Shown: positions 12,699 to 22,859 of the stretch, one piece after another
Numbering within the stretch: the stretch's first letter is position 1
Layout of the letters: each line of letters begins with the position of its first letter
From: Lumbricus rubellus
Lineage: Eukaryota; Annelida; Clitellata; Crassiclitellata; Lumbricidae
Direction: 5' to 3'
Assembly (NCBI GenBank): GCA_945859605.1
Contig: OX243814.1
Span: 23,160,548-23,224,547 of the forward strand
DNA: 64,000 nt
The notes under the pieces: generated by a model
Told to the model about the DNA's origin: nothing
Seen by the model: the letters and a program-made list of their open reading frames with translations, nothing else
The model's database searches: none
Program-made: the position numbers and the translations under genes

Positions 12699-13313
12699 CA
12701 GGGTGGTCCAAAATAAACTGCACAGTGACAGTTTTCTTGATATAATGTATAACAATTCAATGTTTAATGCCATTTTTCTTGCGTATGATGAAAGAATTTC
12801 CAAATAAGACATGGAAACGTCGTACTATCCTCATTAAAAAAATTGATACCGAAGGTACCACAGCTAGGAAGCCGGGTTGCGGACGTCCGAAATCAGCTCG
12901 AACAGATGCAAATATCAAGTTGGTAAGCGACCTTATCTGTAGCCAGGAAGACAAACCGCTAAGCCATAAGAGCCCACGGGAGATCGCACGTGAAACCGGA
13001 ATTTCACGTTCAACTGTTAAACGTATTGTAAAGAAAGATCTCGGACTTAACCAGTACAGGCGCAAAGTTGGACAGCAGTTGAACAGCGATTGCGTTTCAT
13101 TGACCGCGCAATTGATCAATGGCGTCGTTGGCTTCAATGCGTGGTCGAGCAGCAAGGAGGACACATTGAACATTTTATTTAACGAAATCCATCCATGTAA
13201 TGTTACAGTAAAAATAATTGCTGTGTTTTTGTGAATTTTCACGGTTATATTTGAATTGCTCTGAGTAAAGTACTATCAATTTATCATTGTGCAGTTTATT
13301 TTGGACCACCCTG
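12699..13313 (+). mobile_element. Internally deleted Tc1/mariner element
   Basis: Inverted ends CAGGGTGGTCCAAAATAAAC and GTTTATTTTGGACCACCCTG, flanked by TA on each side as Tc1/mariner insertions are. Inside are the start and end of a transposase but no catalytic centre. At 615 bp it is roughly half the usual length, a typical non-autonomous deletion derivative. Confidence 0.92.
12767..13182 (+). pseudogene. Tc1/mariner transposase remnant lacking the DDE domain
   Basis: The first part encodes a helix-turn-helix DNA-binding region: GCGRPKSARTDANIKLV, then SPREIARETGISRSTVKRIV and KKDLGLNQYRRKVGQQL. Near 13080 the homology jumps, in another frame, to a C-terminal end reading FIDRAIDQWRRWLQCVVEQQ and GGHIEHFI-stop at 13182. 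The DDE/D residues between them are absent. The open frame that runs on past the junction is out of frame with the homology. N- and C-terminal wording matches mariner-type transposases from memory. Not functional. Confidence 0.85.
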
Positions 13314-13525
13314 TATAGCCTACATGTATATATAACATTGTATAGGCTATGTACGTCACTCACTATAGCAAAGAAATAAAATATTCATAAATAGGTTATT
13401 GCATAAATTATTCACCAATCACCAGTTTGTCACATTGCATAAACTGAGACAGTAAGTAAGTAAGTAAGTGTTAGTGACACATAATATTATAGGCTACGGA
13501 CCCCACAGTATTTTTTATTGGTGTC

Positions 13526-13650
13526 CCATGGACGCATCGTTAATTTATTTGTGCGTCCATCCATAACTACGGTGCGTCCATGGACGCACGGCCTTTATTT
13601 TTGTGCGTCCGGCGTCAAAATTTGTGCGTCCGGGACGCACGGACGCACAC
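13526..13650. repeat. Cluster of GTGCGTCC / GGACGCAC octamers
   Basis: GTGCGTCC occurs four times and GGACGCAC three times, with one GGACGCAT variant, within 125 bp. Two pairs form palindromes, one being GTGCGTCCATGGACGCAC. A related CATGGACGCATCA lies at about 11889. Function unknown. Confidence 0.7.
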
Positions 13651-14065
13651 TAACGGAATCACTGGTTCCACCCATGACGTCATTGGCGCATTGCATGAAA
13701 TATCCGGCCATGTGCTATATCTATGGCTGTATCCAGTACTTATTACTTATCTATGGTTCGTTTTGATCACAATGTAAGATTATTTTATTATTCATGATTT
13801 TATGGCTGTTTTGGTCAGAATAATATTAGGCCTAAAATACTAAATAAATAGTCACATGTGTGGCTAGGACTCTTGTGGTTACAGCACTTGTTTTATTTCA
13901 GTTACAGCTTTATGTACACCCTGTACATTTATTTTGAACGACGGGCATTTTTCTAAGGTAAGTTTCCATCCAGTCTTGAAATAAATGACAATATTATTTT
14001 ACATTATACGGCGCCTTTCAGGGTACAAAAACAAACCAGAGGCTTTCTTGAAGTAGCGTATAATG

Positions 14066-14373
14066 GGTAAACACGCACACTGAGTGCCCGTACTCCAAAC
14101 AATATGGCTGCCAACGAATGCCGTAAAATTAGAACGCGACCGATCGACGACATCGCAAAATGCATCTTAACATGCAAAGCGTGAGGGTCGGTTAGGGCTC
14201 AGGTTAAGCGCCGTGAGGGTCGGTTAGGGTTAGTTTTAGGGTTAGTGCAGTCATTCTGCTGAAATTGAGGCTGAATTGATGAACAATGTCGTCTATAGGT
14301 CGCGCTCTAATTTTATCGCATTCCTTGGCAGCCATATTGTTTGGAGTACGGGCACTCAGTGTGCGTGTTTACC
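14066..14373. mobile_element. MITE B, GG...CC ends with telomere-like core
   Basis: Starts GGTAAACACGCACACTGAGT and ends with the inverse, flanked by the 8-bp duplication GTATAATG (14058-14065 and 14374-14381). The arms are about 75 bp and include AAACAATATGGCTGCC. The core at 14181-14252 matches that of MITE A almost base for base and shares TGCTGAAATTGA just after it. The arms are unrelated to MITE A. Confidence 0.9.
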
Positions 14374-14430
14374 GTATAATGTCTTTAAAACAGACAATTC
14401 TTCGGCCAACAAACAGTTGAGGGTTAAATT

Positions 14431-14480
14431 CTAGAATGGCTCGGTAGCAAGTAAACAATATGGTGGCTCAATTCATTTTT
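14431..14480. mobile_element. Partial end of a GGTTAA-type MITE
   Basis: GGTTAAATTCTAGAATGG followed by CTCGGTAGCAAGTAAACA resembles the left end of the complete MITE at 53575 (GGTTAAATCCTAGAACG, CGCGGTAGCAAGTAAACA). No matching right end was found nearby. Confidence 0.5.
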
Positions 14481-14619
14481 TTGCATTTCTGAGATTTTAC
14501 GGGAAAATTGTGCACATTGCCAATTTTTGCGCTGTTGCGTTACGCAAAAATTGTATGGCGCAAGATCACAAATTTATGGGGACACTTGCTCTGTACTCTG
14601 TACTCTGTAGTCTCTATAC

Positions 14620-15200
14620 CAGTGGTCTCAAACTCAAATCGTCATTGTAATTGTAATTGAGCATTTATAAAGCGCCGCTCACAGATTCAGTAGCGCATAT
14701 GATTTATATAGCGCCTCTTGCAGAATAACTATGCAGAGACGCACATAGTGGGAAAAACATCCGCCCTATCTAAAGCCTCAGATGTTCGAGTTATCATCAC
14801 AACAGATCTACGATTACATCCACAGCAAACACCGACCCAAACAAAAAAGTCACTGTAAACAAAACTCCATAATAATAATAATCTTCGTTTAATAGCTCAA
14901 TCTGACACACCGCAGAATGATTACAAGTACAGGTCATACGAAATACGGCCCACTATAATAGCACGACACGCTGGTCGGCTTTACAGCAGCGGGTTCGGCT
15001 TAACACTAATGGCCTAAGTGCTGGATCACTCTGGTTCGGCCAAGCCAGAAGTGGGAGGGACTATCTTATTTTCAGCAGAACCCGAGTCAAGCAACACAAC
15101 AGGCAAACACGCAGAGTCCAGTCAACATATTCTAGTCATGTGGGCCACATTTTGAAATTTACGTTGACTTGCGGGCCGCAACATAATAGTTTTATGCTTA
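14620..15200. mobile_element. hAT terminal remnant interrupted by another repeat
   Basis: CAGTGGTCTCAAACTC at 14620 is a typical hAT end; the matching subterminal sequence (GTGGGCCACATTTTGAAATT, GCGGGCCGCAACATAATAG) resumes only at 15138. The roughly 490 bp between carries TTATATAGCGCC motifs found elsewhere here and may be a later insertion; GTCA occurs at both junctions. Confidence 0.45.
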
Positions 15201-15214
15201 AAATGCACTGAAGT

Positions 15215-15446
15215 TGCACATATTTTATTCCACTATGTCCTCTCCAGACTACATCCGCCAAAAAAACGGTGGGTGGCCTCACTGAAAGTGGTATAACTTT
15301 TGTTCTGTTTGAAATATTTTGGTGAAATCTGGCCACCATGTGTAGATATGAATTGTCTTTAAGCCTGTAAAATTTCATTTCGATATTATTACGTCTGGCC
15401 AAGATATTGGCAAAAACCTTAGGGGGTGGGGTTCTTTTTTGGCCCA
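15215..15446 (-). mobile_element. Mariner-like 5' end fragment
   Basis: Read on the minus strand, the segment begins ACAGGGTGGGCCAAAAAAGA next to TA, the usual form of a mariner end, and continues about 230 bp without a clear transposase. The other end was not found. Confidence 0.5.
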
Positions 15447-15769
15447 CCCTGTAGAAAAACCGCAAACAGTTTTGGAAAGGAAAATAAAGCACATACAGGA
15501 AATTGTTAAAAATGAAAATGTTTAATTTGGGACTTGCGACTGGTTTTGTGGCGTCAGGTTACATATTTGCTAATTTAATAGTTTATATGTGACAGCCACT
15601 TTTAATGAAACTCATCATAGACATTCCTCGGACTGATGGTAGAGGTGTCACTGAGTCAGGAACCGCATGGAGGAGAGGACAAACGATGTTCAAGAGCAAT
15701 GGATTCTGATGATCTGATTGAATATGATGATGTATTGTGTTATTATCTCTGTTTGCAGGATTTGTGAAA

Positions 15770-17869
15770 ATGGAGGTTCAACCCGATGGCTCTGGAGATA
15801 ACCAAGAAACCAAGTGTCCTTTCAAGATGCCCATCATCCGATCCGTTGCCAGTGCTTCGAAAAAAGGAGCATCAGCAATTTTGGAAACAGAAGACTCACC
15901 AGTGACATTTTCCGCTATCAAACAAAGAGACGATGAAGAAGAGGGACAAGTTGATGCTACTACATCCAAGACAAATGAAATTTCAGACAAACAAGCAAAG
16001 AAAGAGAGTTTTTCACCAGCTGAGAGGCTAAAGGAAACTGAAAGTCCTGTTTCCTACAAAGAACCACCTTGGGGAGGTTTAACAGACAGGAAGTATTATT
16101 TTGAAGCTATCAAAACTGGAATAGTTGTGGAAAAAGTGGATTTGAACAAAAAATCGTTTCATGTTTTTGGTCGGCTCCCAAGCTGCGACCATTCAATGGA
16201 CCATCCATCATTGTCTCGATACCACGCTGTCGTTCAGTACCGTTCTGTTGCCAGCAGTGATGAACCTGTCGGCTGGTACTTGTATGATCTTGACAGTACG
16301 CATGGAACTTGGATCAACAAGCAAAGGGTTAAACCTCGAGTGTATAGCCGGCTGAGAGTTGGGTATGTTGTGAAATTTGGTGGCAGCTCAAGATTATATA
16401 TTCTCCATGGTCCAGACTCTGATAAAGATGAAGAGTCAGAGTTGAGTGTGACTGAACTGAAGCAGCAGAGAGAGCGTCAGAAGAAAGAGACTGAATTGCT
16501 GCAACATGTGAGATCACTGGAGGCAGAGGAGGCACTGAGGCAGAAACAGCATGCTGCAGATGACAAAGGATGTTCATGGGGAATGGATACGGATGATCTG
16601 ATTATTGAAGATGATGAAGATATTAACCCATTCTCAATGTCTGAGCCTTTGAATGAAGCACTATACATCGATGATCCAAAGAAAAGTCTTCGAGGTTTCT
16701 TTGAACGTGAAGGGCATGATCTGCCTGAATATGAAGTGACCAGTGAAGGCAAAGGCCGTCATCGATGTCGTATCGAACTTCCTATTGATACAATTTCTGG
16801 TGAGCCAGAATTTGTTGAAGTTATTGAGGAAGGCAAAAAGAAGGATGTTGTTGAGGCGTGTGCTCTTGAAGCGTGTCGAGTGCTGGACAGGAGAGGTCTG
16901 CTGCGACAGTCGAAACATGAAGGTAGAGCAAAGAAAAAGAAGAATTGGCAAGATGCAGATTTCTATGACAGTGACGATGATACATTTCTGGATCGCACAG
17001 GGGACGTGGAGAAGAAGCGCGAGAAGAGAATACAGCAGACAAAGAAATCTGAGAATGTAGACACGTACGAGACACTTGCGGTTAAATTAAAGGAAGTCTG
17101 TGCTGAATTGGAATCAATAGAGAAGAAATTAGAGCAGGATAAGGCTGATAAGCAGGCTGCAGTTGATGAAGGACTTGATGAACTTGATGCATTTATGCTG
17201 TCAATGAAATCTGGTGGGATAGACACGAAAACAAAGATCCACTTGAAACATCGTCTTGTGGAGCTAAAGCAGCAAAAGTTGCGTTTTGAAAGATTGATTG
17301 CTGTCGCACAACCATGCCAAATTTTGCTTGCAGCGAGCTCAGTAAGTAGTAAGCCTACAGATGCTGGATCAATTAAAAAACCAATGTTTGGGAAGATGAA
17401 AGGTGCACATAAACAAACCCCAGCAGTTCAGAAATGCTTGCCTCTCATCAAGCCATTTAATAGTGATGTGGATACTAAAGAAGAAGAAGAGGAGGAGGAG
17501 GAAGAGGACAAAGAAGTTGTAGAAAAGTCTCTGGTTCAGGGGGCGATGAACTCCAGGAAACAGAATTTGTGTACTGTATCTGATTCTACTGAGGCAGAGT
17601 TGAGTTTAGAAGTGAAAGCCGAAGAGTCTGCAAATGAAGATGCAGGTAAATCGGCAGAAGTGTTGGACATTGTTGAAGATGTTGCACATTTGACTACATC
17701 GACAGCAAAGAAGAGACCAGTCAAGGAAAAACATTCTAAGGTTTCAAAAAAACATAAATTGTCTGAACTGTCCTATAAAGACTATGATGAAAACTATGTC
17801 ACATGGTTGCCTCCATCTGGTGAAACAGGTGATGGAAAAACCAGTCTAAATGAAAAATTTGGCTATTGA
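15770..17869 (+). CDS. SLC4A1AP: Kanadaptin (SLC4A1-associated protein), single coding exon
   Basis: 699 aa. I take the ATG at 15770 because a strong acceptor (CTGTTTGCAG) ends at 15758; the ATG at 15737 would lie in the intron. The N-terminus is acidic; PPWGG near residue 96 leads into an FHA domain at about 105-205 with the usual GR...H/S-R-H core (FGRLPSCDHSMDHPSLSRYH) and LYDLDSTHGTWINK. A coiled segment follows, then a dsRBD-like region at about 305-380 (FFEREGHDLPEYEV to ACRVLDRRGLLR), then DDTFLDRTG, a further coil, a run of Glu, and the conserved end KTSLNEKFGY. Domain order and wording match kanadaptin, a mainly nuclear FHA protein first described as an anion-exchanger partner (family knowledge). 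Vertebrate orthologues have many introns; here none interrupts the CDS. A possible AATAAA lies at 18376. Confidence 0.94.
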   Translation: MEVQPDGSGDNQETKCPFKMPIIRSVASASKKGASAILETEDSPVTFSAIKQRDDEEEGQVDATTSKTNEISDKQAKKESFSPAERLKETESPVSYKEPPWGGLTDRKYYFEAIKTGIVVEKVDLNKKSFHVFGRLPSCDHSMDHPSLSRYHAVVQYRSVASSDEPVGWYLYDLDSTHGTWINKQRVKPRVYSRLRVGYVVKFGGSSRLYILHGPDSDKDEESELSVTELKQQRERQKKETELLQHVRSLEAEEALRQKQHAADDKGCSWGMDTDDLIIEDDEDINPFSMSEPLNEALYIDDPKKSLRGFFEREGHDLPEYEVTSEGKGRHRCRIELPIDTISGEPEFVEVIEEGKKKDVVEACALEACRVLDRRGLLRQSKHEGRAKKKKNWQDADFYDSDDDTFLDRTGDVEKKREKRIQQTKKSENVDTYETLAVKLKEVCAELESIEKKLEQDKADKQAAVDEGLDELDAFMLSMKSGGIDTKTKIHLKHRLVELKQQKLRFERLIAVAQPCQILLAASSVSSKPTDAGSIKKPMFGKMKGAHKQTPAVQKCLPLIKPFNSDVDTKEEEEEEEEEDKEVVEKSLVQGAMNSRKQNLCTVSDSTEAELSLEVKAEESANEDAGKSAEVLDIVEDVAHLTTSTAKKRPVKEKHSKVSKKHKLSELSYKDYDENYVTWLPPSGETGDGKTSLNEKFGY

Positions 17870-18261
17870 ATACAATGTACTATTGTCAAGTAAAAGTACA
17901 AGTTCTGTGTTATGTGAACAGAAGCGCAGTATTGGTATGAAAAGATTTGTAGAACTACAAAACATTTCTTACTTTTTCGAAGGAAAAGAAAACATTTCTT
18001 ACTTTATTTATTTACTGAGAATTTGATATAGCGTTCCTTCAAGGTTACTACTCAGGAGCGCTCCCAGTCCAACCCCGGTCGAATAAGACAGTCTTGAGAA
18101 GAGAAAGAAATGAAGTAGAAAAGTAGAAAGGCTAATAGGTATTTTACAATTGTATGTGTTGTGGCTGGTCTAGCAATTCTTTTACTAAAATCAAAGATGT
18201 TGCTAATTTTAAGTTATGCCTTGTAAGCGTCTGTAGTATTGTTGTCTGGTGAAGTAGGCCT

Positions 18262-18400
18262 AATGAGACACTGGCTAACTAGTTAAGAGTGCTAGCCTTG
18301 TAATGCACAGATTGCAGATTCAAAACCCCTTTGAGGTGGTTACTGGGTAAGGGCCTTGAACTCTTCAAGTCCTTCAATAAAAACTTATCTATGTCATCAA
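18262..18400 (+). repeat. tRNA-derived SINE
   Basis: Box-A-like TGGCTAACTAGTTAAGAGTG and box-B-like GCAGATTCAAAACCC, followed by a CAAGTCCTTCA motif shared with the SINEs at 1811 and 56715. It lies in the presumed 3' region of kanadaptin and contains the first clear AATAAA. Confidence 0.65.
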
Positions 18401-18749
18401 TTTTTGTGCTTGGTCGTTTGATGTGTAGCATAATGAATACATAATAATGACAATGAATGGGTCACTTATTGCATGCCATTGTCAGTTGTGTTATTACAAA
18501 TGATTTGTAGTGTGAAACTTGTCAGCTTAACGCTGTTTTTGTAAGTTTGAAGTAATGTTCTGCACTTTGATGGGTTGGAACTGGGGCAACAGAATGAATA
18601 TGTTACTAGCTAATATGCAAAAACAGAAAATCCATTTCACTACAGACTTCAGGGTAGTACCATGCTACATTGGCTAAAACATGTTTACTTCCATTTATGT
18701 AGAGATTGATTTGTTTTGCCTGCTGTTACAGTCTAAACTTTATAAATAG

Positions 18750-18876
18750 TCTTCAAAATCTTCTCTGGAATATTATTTATGAATGGTTTATGTAAATGGT
18801 GCCATGGATGTGGTTTAAGAGAAGATTCAAATTTAAGTGTCTAGAAAGGAATATAGCACATTATTTAAATACATGT
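18750..18876. repeat. Direct duplication, copy 1
   Basis: About 125 bp (TCAAAATCTTCTCTGGAATA through GGAATATAGCACATTAT) recurs with about 10% differences at 19314-19436, same orientation. A SINE lies between the two copies. Confidence 0.85.
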
Positions 18877-18989
18877 AGTCTTCAAAATCCAGAGCTGTAA
18901 GTGTAACTATGGTTTTTCATTTGGGGTGGGGGTGGGGGCTTTTGCCTTGAGCATGACGAGTGCAGTAGCAGAAGTCTAATAATAATAAT

Positions 18990-19210
18990 ATCTTTTCTTT
19001 ATTGAAATGCTTGCAAGACGCACTGCGCTTTACATTTACAAGTTATGCAGTAATCTTAATTAAACTTAACTACCAACTGAGCGGACAGCTTTGCAATTAC
19101 AATGGCGCTAATAGCTGCCTACAAATCAAATCCGCCCAACGGGGGCTCGAACCTGCTACCTCTCGCACTCTTGGCCAGCGTGTTAACCACTACTCTACCG
19201 CCGCCCCCCT
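18990..19210 (-). repeat. tRNA-derived SINE, second family
   Basis: On the minus strand: box-A-like GGTAGAGTAGTGGTTAACAC, box-B-like GCAGGTTCGAGCCC, then TTGTAGGCAGCTATTAGCGC. The last part matches the body of the SINE at 47101 (TTGTAGGCTGCTATCAGCGC), so both belong to one family. Confidence 0.75.
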
Positions 19211-19313
19211 CCCCCTATAGTGGTGTCGGTAAGCATACAACGGCTTGATTTATTTTGGTCGTTTGGGGGACTTGACCCCCCCCCCCCCCAAGCCCAACGC
19301 TAGTCACTTCCCT

Positions 19314-19436
19314 GTCAAAATCTTCTATGGAGTATTATTTATGAATGGTTTATGTAAATGGTGCCATGGATGTGGTTTAAAGGAGGAATCGAACTTAAGT
19401 GTCTGGAAAAGAATATAGCACATGATATATATATAT
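19314..19436. repeat. Direct duplication, copy 2
   Basis: Second copy of the 18750-18876 unit (TCAAAATCTTCTATGGAGTA to AATATAGCACATGATA), followed directly by an (AT)n run at 19423-19452. Confidence 0.85.
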
Positions 19437-19439
19437 ATA

Positions 19440-21480
19440 TATATATATATTGTACATTTAAGTGAAATTTTAAACTAAAGTTATGCATTTTGATATGATG
19501 CTGTGACATCACATTTCTTAAACACCCCTCCATTCATCACAAATTGCCACAGATGTGTGCCCCTCACCCTCAGGTGCATGACTTCATTTATGGATGGTCC
19601 CTTGTGACATCCACATTAGCCTAGTTATAACTCTGTATTATCCTTTAGTTGTGCGGTGGAATTTTATTGCATTATAATTAAATTCTGTTCATATCTATAT
19701 ACGGTAAACCATAACATTTAACAAATTTAGCTAGCAAATAAATATTAGGATGTCTAAAAATGGTAACGTACATTAAAATAAATGTCTTGTAGATGTAAAA
19801 TAAGAGTAAAGTCCATCCAGTTCCATGTGGAACACAGGGAGGCGCTCGTTGATTATATGGCCTTAAAGAGCTTGCCATAAACCTGGTTGACTATATTTCT
19901 GCAGGAGCCTCCAGTGGGTGACGTCCAGTCATTTGATTCAAGTACTTAACTCCAGAACTCCAGTCCTATGTCTGAACACCTCAAGATCATTCCTCAAAGA
20001 ACCTTGTGAACACCTCCTATAGTCTATGCTTGTGAAATTAGCCCCCCCCCCGGCTTGGTGGGAGGGGAGCGTATTAGAGGACCTGCTTCGACATTCCTTG
20101 CCCTCAAGTGTTTACAAGACAATACAATTATATATATATATATATATACACATATTATATAATTTATATTATATTCGTTTAATGACAAAAACCAAGTGAC
20201 ACACCGCACATGGGTAGGCTACATAAGGATATATAAAAAGGTTAAAAAATAAAAAGTATTGAAAATCCTTTGAGTGCTTCTGAATCGTTGCTACGGTTTT
20301 TTAATCGATTGCTTACGAACCTATGGTACTTTGCTTAAATCTCTACATATTATTATTATTATTGAAAATGACATCATTAACGTATATGGTAGTCAAAAGA
20401 CAACGTTGCAACAGGAATTCGCTCCTGCTGACTTAATGTGACCATAATCTGACAGCCAACTTAGCCAAGTGGGTTTCTATTCGTAAACCAGGTTTTTATT
20501 GTAGCGGGCTCATCATTCTGGTGCCCGCTCAGTCCACTGAGCGCTCGCAGCCCAGTTATCTTGGCAGTGCACACAATATCATTCCGATGTTTTTAAATAA
20601 TGTACAAACTAAACTGTTGAATTGAGAATGGATAATCTCAGTAATATGTGAATATTACATTTTAATAGTACTTAGTATACTTTTGATGAGTGATAAAACC
20701 AAATAATTACATAACTTTAAATAAGATAATCCTTTCAAAAACACGCGAGCAACATAATTATAGCGCTATAAGATTGAATTGGTGTTTGCGTCTGGAACGA
20801 TGCTTGCAAACATTATTTTGGTGGTTTTCTGTTTGAGTTTCGCTCAAAGTATCGATTAATTACGTAGTTGTGAACGTTAACAAGGTTTTGTTAAATATTT
20901 CGTAGAGTGACTGTGGTATTTTTAGTTTAGCAGAACCTTGTTTTCTTCGTTTTGGTTGTTACTTGATTACGGCAGTAATGAAAGCCTTGTGGTGACATTT
21001 TAATCATGAGCCTCCCACTCCATGAACAGCCTCACTTGTAGAAAGGGCTTTAAATGTGCACGTACGGTTTTGTTATAGCAAACGCATAGCTTTGACGCCT
21101 GTGCATGTTAAATTTATTTGACCTGATGAGATAGTTTGTCTACCACCGCTTCCCACTTGAATGAGTGCCTCACCGTTTAAGGTCCCCGTGAAGACTACCC
21201 GAAATCAGATCCCGGAAAGTGATTAAGCTGCAAAATTGTTTAGCGTTCAATGTCTTAAAGAGCTTGTTTGAACCCGAATTCTCAAATCCGAATCCTGAAA
21301 GTGACTGGAATTGGGCTCAGGCGTCTTTAGAATATGCTATGCAGGTTTCTAAATCAGACTTGTTTTCGAGCAATTTGCTCCTTTCTCGTTGCATATGTAC
21401 ACTACATAAAATAGATCTGTTCTGGCCCTTGACTAACGTATTTAATGCTTCTGAGCTACTGTTTATCTGGCACAAAGTTT
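19440..21480. other. Stretch without recognisable genes
   Basis: Holds (AT)n runs near 19423-19452 and 20127-20150, a C-run at 20041 and otherwise unremarkable AT-rich DNA. No conserved reading frame or RNA gene was seen. Confidence 0.5.
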
Positions 21481-21484
21481 CTTG

Positions 21485-22438
21485 GGCGATCATGTACTAT
21501 CAGGGGACGACAATTCGTCGCCTGAGGATTATCTTGTCGTATGTCCATTTTTTTCAAAATCGAGTTTAGACTTGTTTTGTAGCAAAAAATTTTTTATCTT
21601 TCTTCACTGTTAACCGTTAGGAGATACGACAAGTCGTTTTAAAGATATTCAACAAAAACTACCTGTCGTATGTCCATGATACAGGATTGCATTGTCGTAT
21701 CTCCAATTTAGTAAGTAATTTTCTGTTGTATCTCCAGTACCGCATTCACGGTTTAAAAGTGCATTGTCGTATGTCCAGAGAAAGCTCGTCGCTGATTGGA
21801 CGATAAGGAGATACGACATTATACACTGCACACTTCATGGTATCATAGTGTCGTATGTCCAGAGAATAAAAAACATTCTTTTATTTAAAAATGTTATTAA
21901 ACTTGCGAAAATTGAAACGAACATAGTCGCAATTGATTGTATATTGCTTTCTTTATTATTTCATATTTTTTTTTAAAAATTCTCACGTCAGGATGACTTG
22001 CAATTGATTTAAATCCATTTTTATACAACATTTTCCTAAATTTCACAAAAACCATTCTAAGTTTCAGTTTAATTTTTGTGCAACATTCTTTAATTAATGT
22101 CGATGCTTTAATATGACGTCTTTCCTTGAAGTTTTATTGCACTGGATATTTTATTTTTGGCGTCCAAAGTTGCGAAACTTAAAACTCGTTTTTCTCGGAA
22201 TTCACAAAAGTGGACATACGACAAGATAATCCTCAGGCGACGAATTACACAGTGTCTTTTGCAGTGCCGTCAGCGTTGTCATTGCACGTCTTTTTCGTCA
22301 GTGTTGGTTAGGTTCAGGTTAGGCATCGTGAGGGTCGGTTAGGGTTAGTGTTAGGGTTAGTTTAGCCATTAGAAACTCTAGTGGATTGATAGCAAAAGAC
22401 ACTGTGTATTTTTCGTCCCCTGATAGTACATGATCGCC
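21485..22438. mobile_element. MITE C, GG...CC ends with telomere-like core, split by a nested element
   Basis: Begins GGCGATCATGTACTATCAGG and ends with the exact inverse, flanked by the 8-bp duplication GTTTCTTG (21477-21484 and 22439-22446). The core at 22303-22370 reads GGTTAGGTTCAGGTTAGGC, then GAGGGTCGGTTAGGGTTAG. About 730 bp of this span (21516-22242) is a separate insertion; without it MITE C is about 225 bp. Confidence 0.88.
21516..22242. mobile_element. Nested inverted-repeat element with nine GTCGTATSTCC motifs
   Basis: Inverted ends of at least 31 bp begin CGTCGCCTGAGGATTATCTT; AATT stands at both junctions (21512-21515 and 22243-22246), a 4-bp duplication or part of the inverted end. 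The interior carries GTCGTATGTCC or GTCGTATCTCC in both orientations near 21536, 21620, 21665, 21694, 21725 (one mismatch), 21766, 21807, 21850 and 22212. Such repeats may bind a transposase. It inserted into MITE C and so is the younger element. Confidence 0.85.
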
Positions 22439-22599
22439 GTTTCTTGGCCAGGACGTTTCTCAAAGTTACTTACAATTGCATTGCTAAGCAGCTGCTGCAT
22501 TTTTAAATGCTTTTGTTTGGGAAAAATAAACGCATTTATTCATTATGAGAAGCATTGCCAAATAAAACTAGATATCTGAAGATGAAAGATAAATGCCTA

Positions 22600-22760
22600 A
22601 AAAGGAATTCTAGAAAGGGAGCAGCTCTAGCGTCAAGAGGGGACCATTCCAGGTTGAGGGCCCTACCACCGAGAAAATGCGGTGCTGCCTAGTGGAGGTG
22701 CACGAAAAATGGACTGAGAATGCAGGACAGTTTTTAAATGATGCTCTAAGCTTTCGTGAC
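22600..22760 (-). pseudogene. Non-LTR retrotransposon 3' fragment
   Basis: Minus-strand reading HRIFSVVGPSTWNGPLL TLELLPF resembles the FSVxGPxxWNxLP motif near the C-terminus of many non-LTR reverse transcriptases, as does the fragment at 32130. Too short to classify. Confidence 0.45.
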
Positions 22761-22859
22761 TGGCAAAGACTTATACACTCGCTTCTCCTAAACTTTTTTG
22801 CCAAGTTTTTTTACATGTTTTCTTTGTTTTGCCATTTCTGGCTGCTTGGCACCTGACTT

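Noticed and set aside
15737..15769. ATG at 15737 as the kanadaptin start
   Set aside because: A pyrimidine-rich acceptor ends at 15758, so the first 11 codons would be intronic; the ATG at 15770 is preferred.
21516..22242. Possible CRISPR array from the repeated 11-mers
   Set aside because: The motifs are too short, irregularly spaced and in both orientations, the DNA is eukaryotic, and inverted ends show a transposon.
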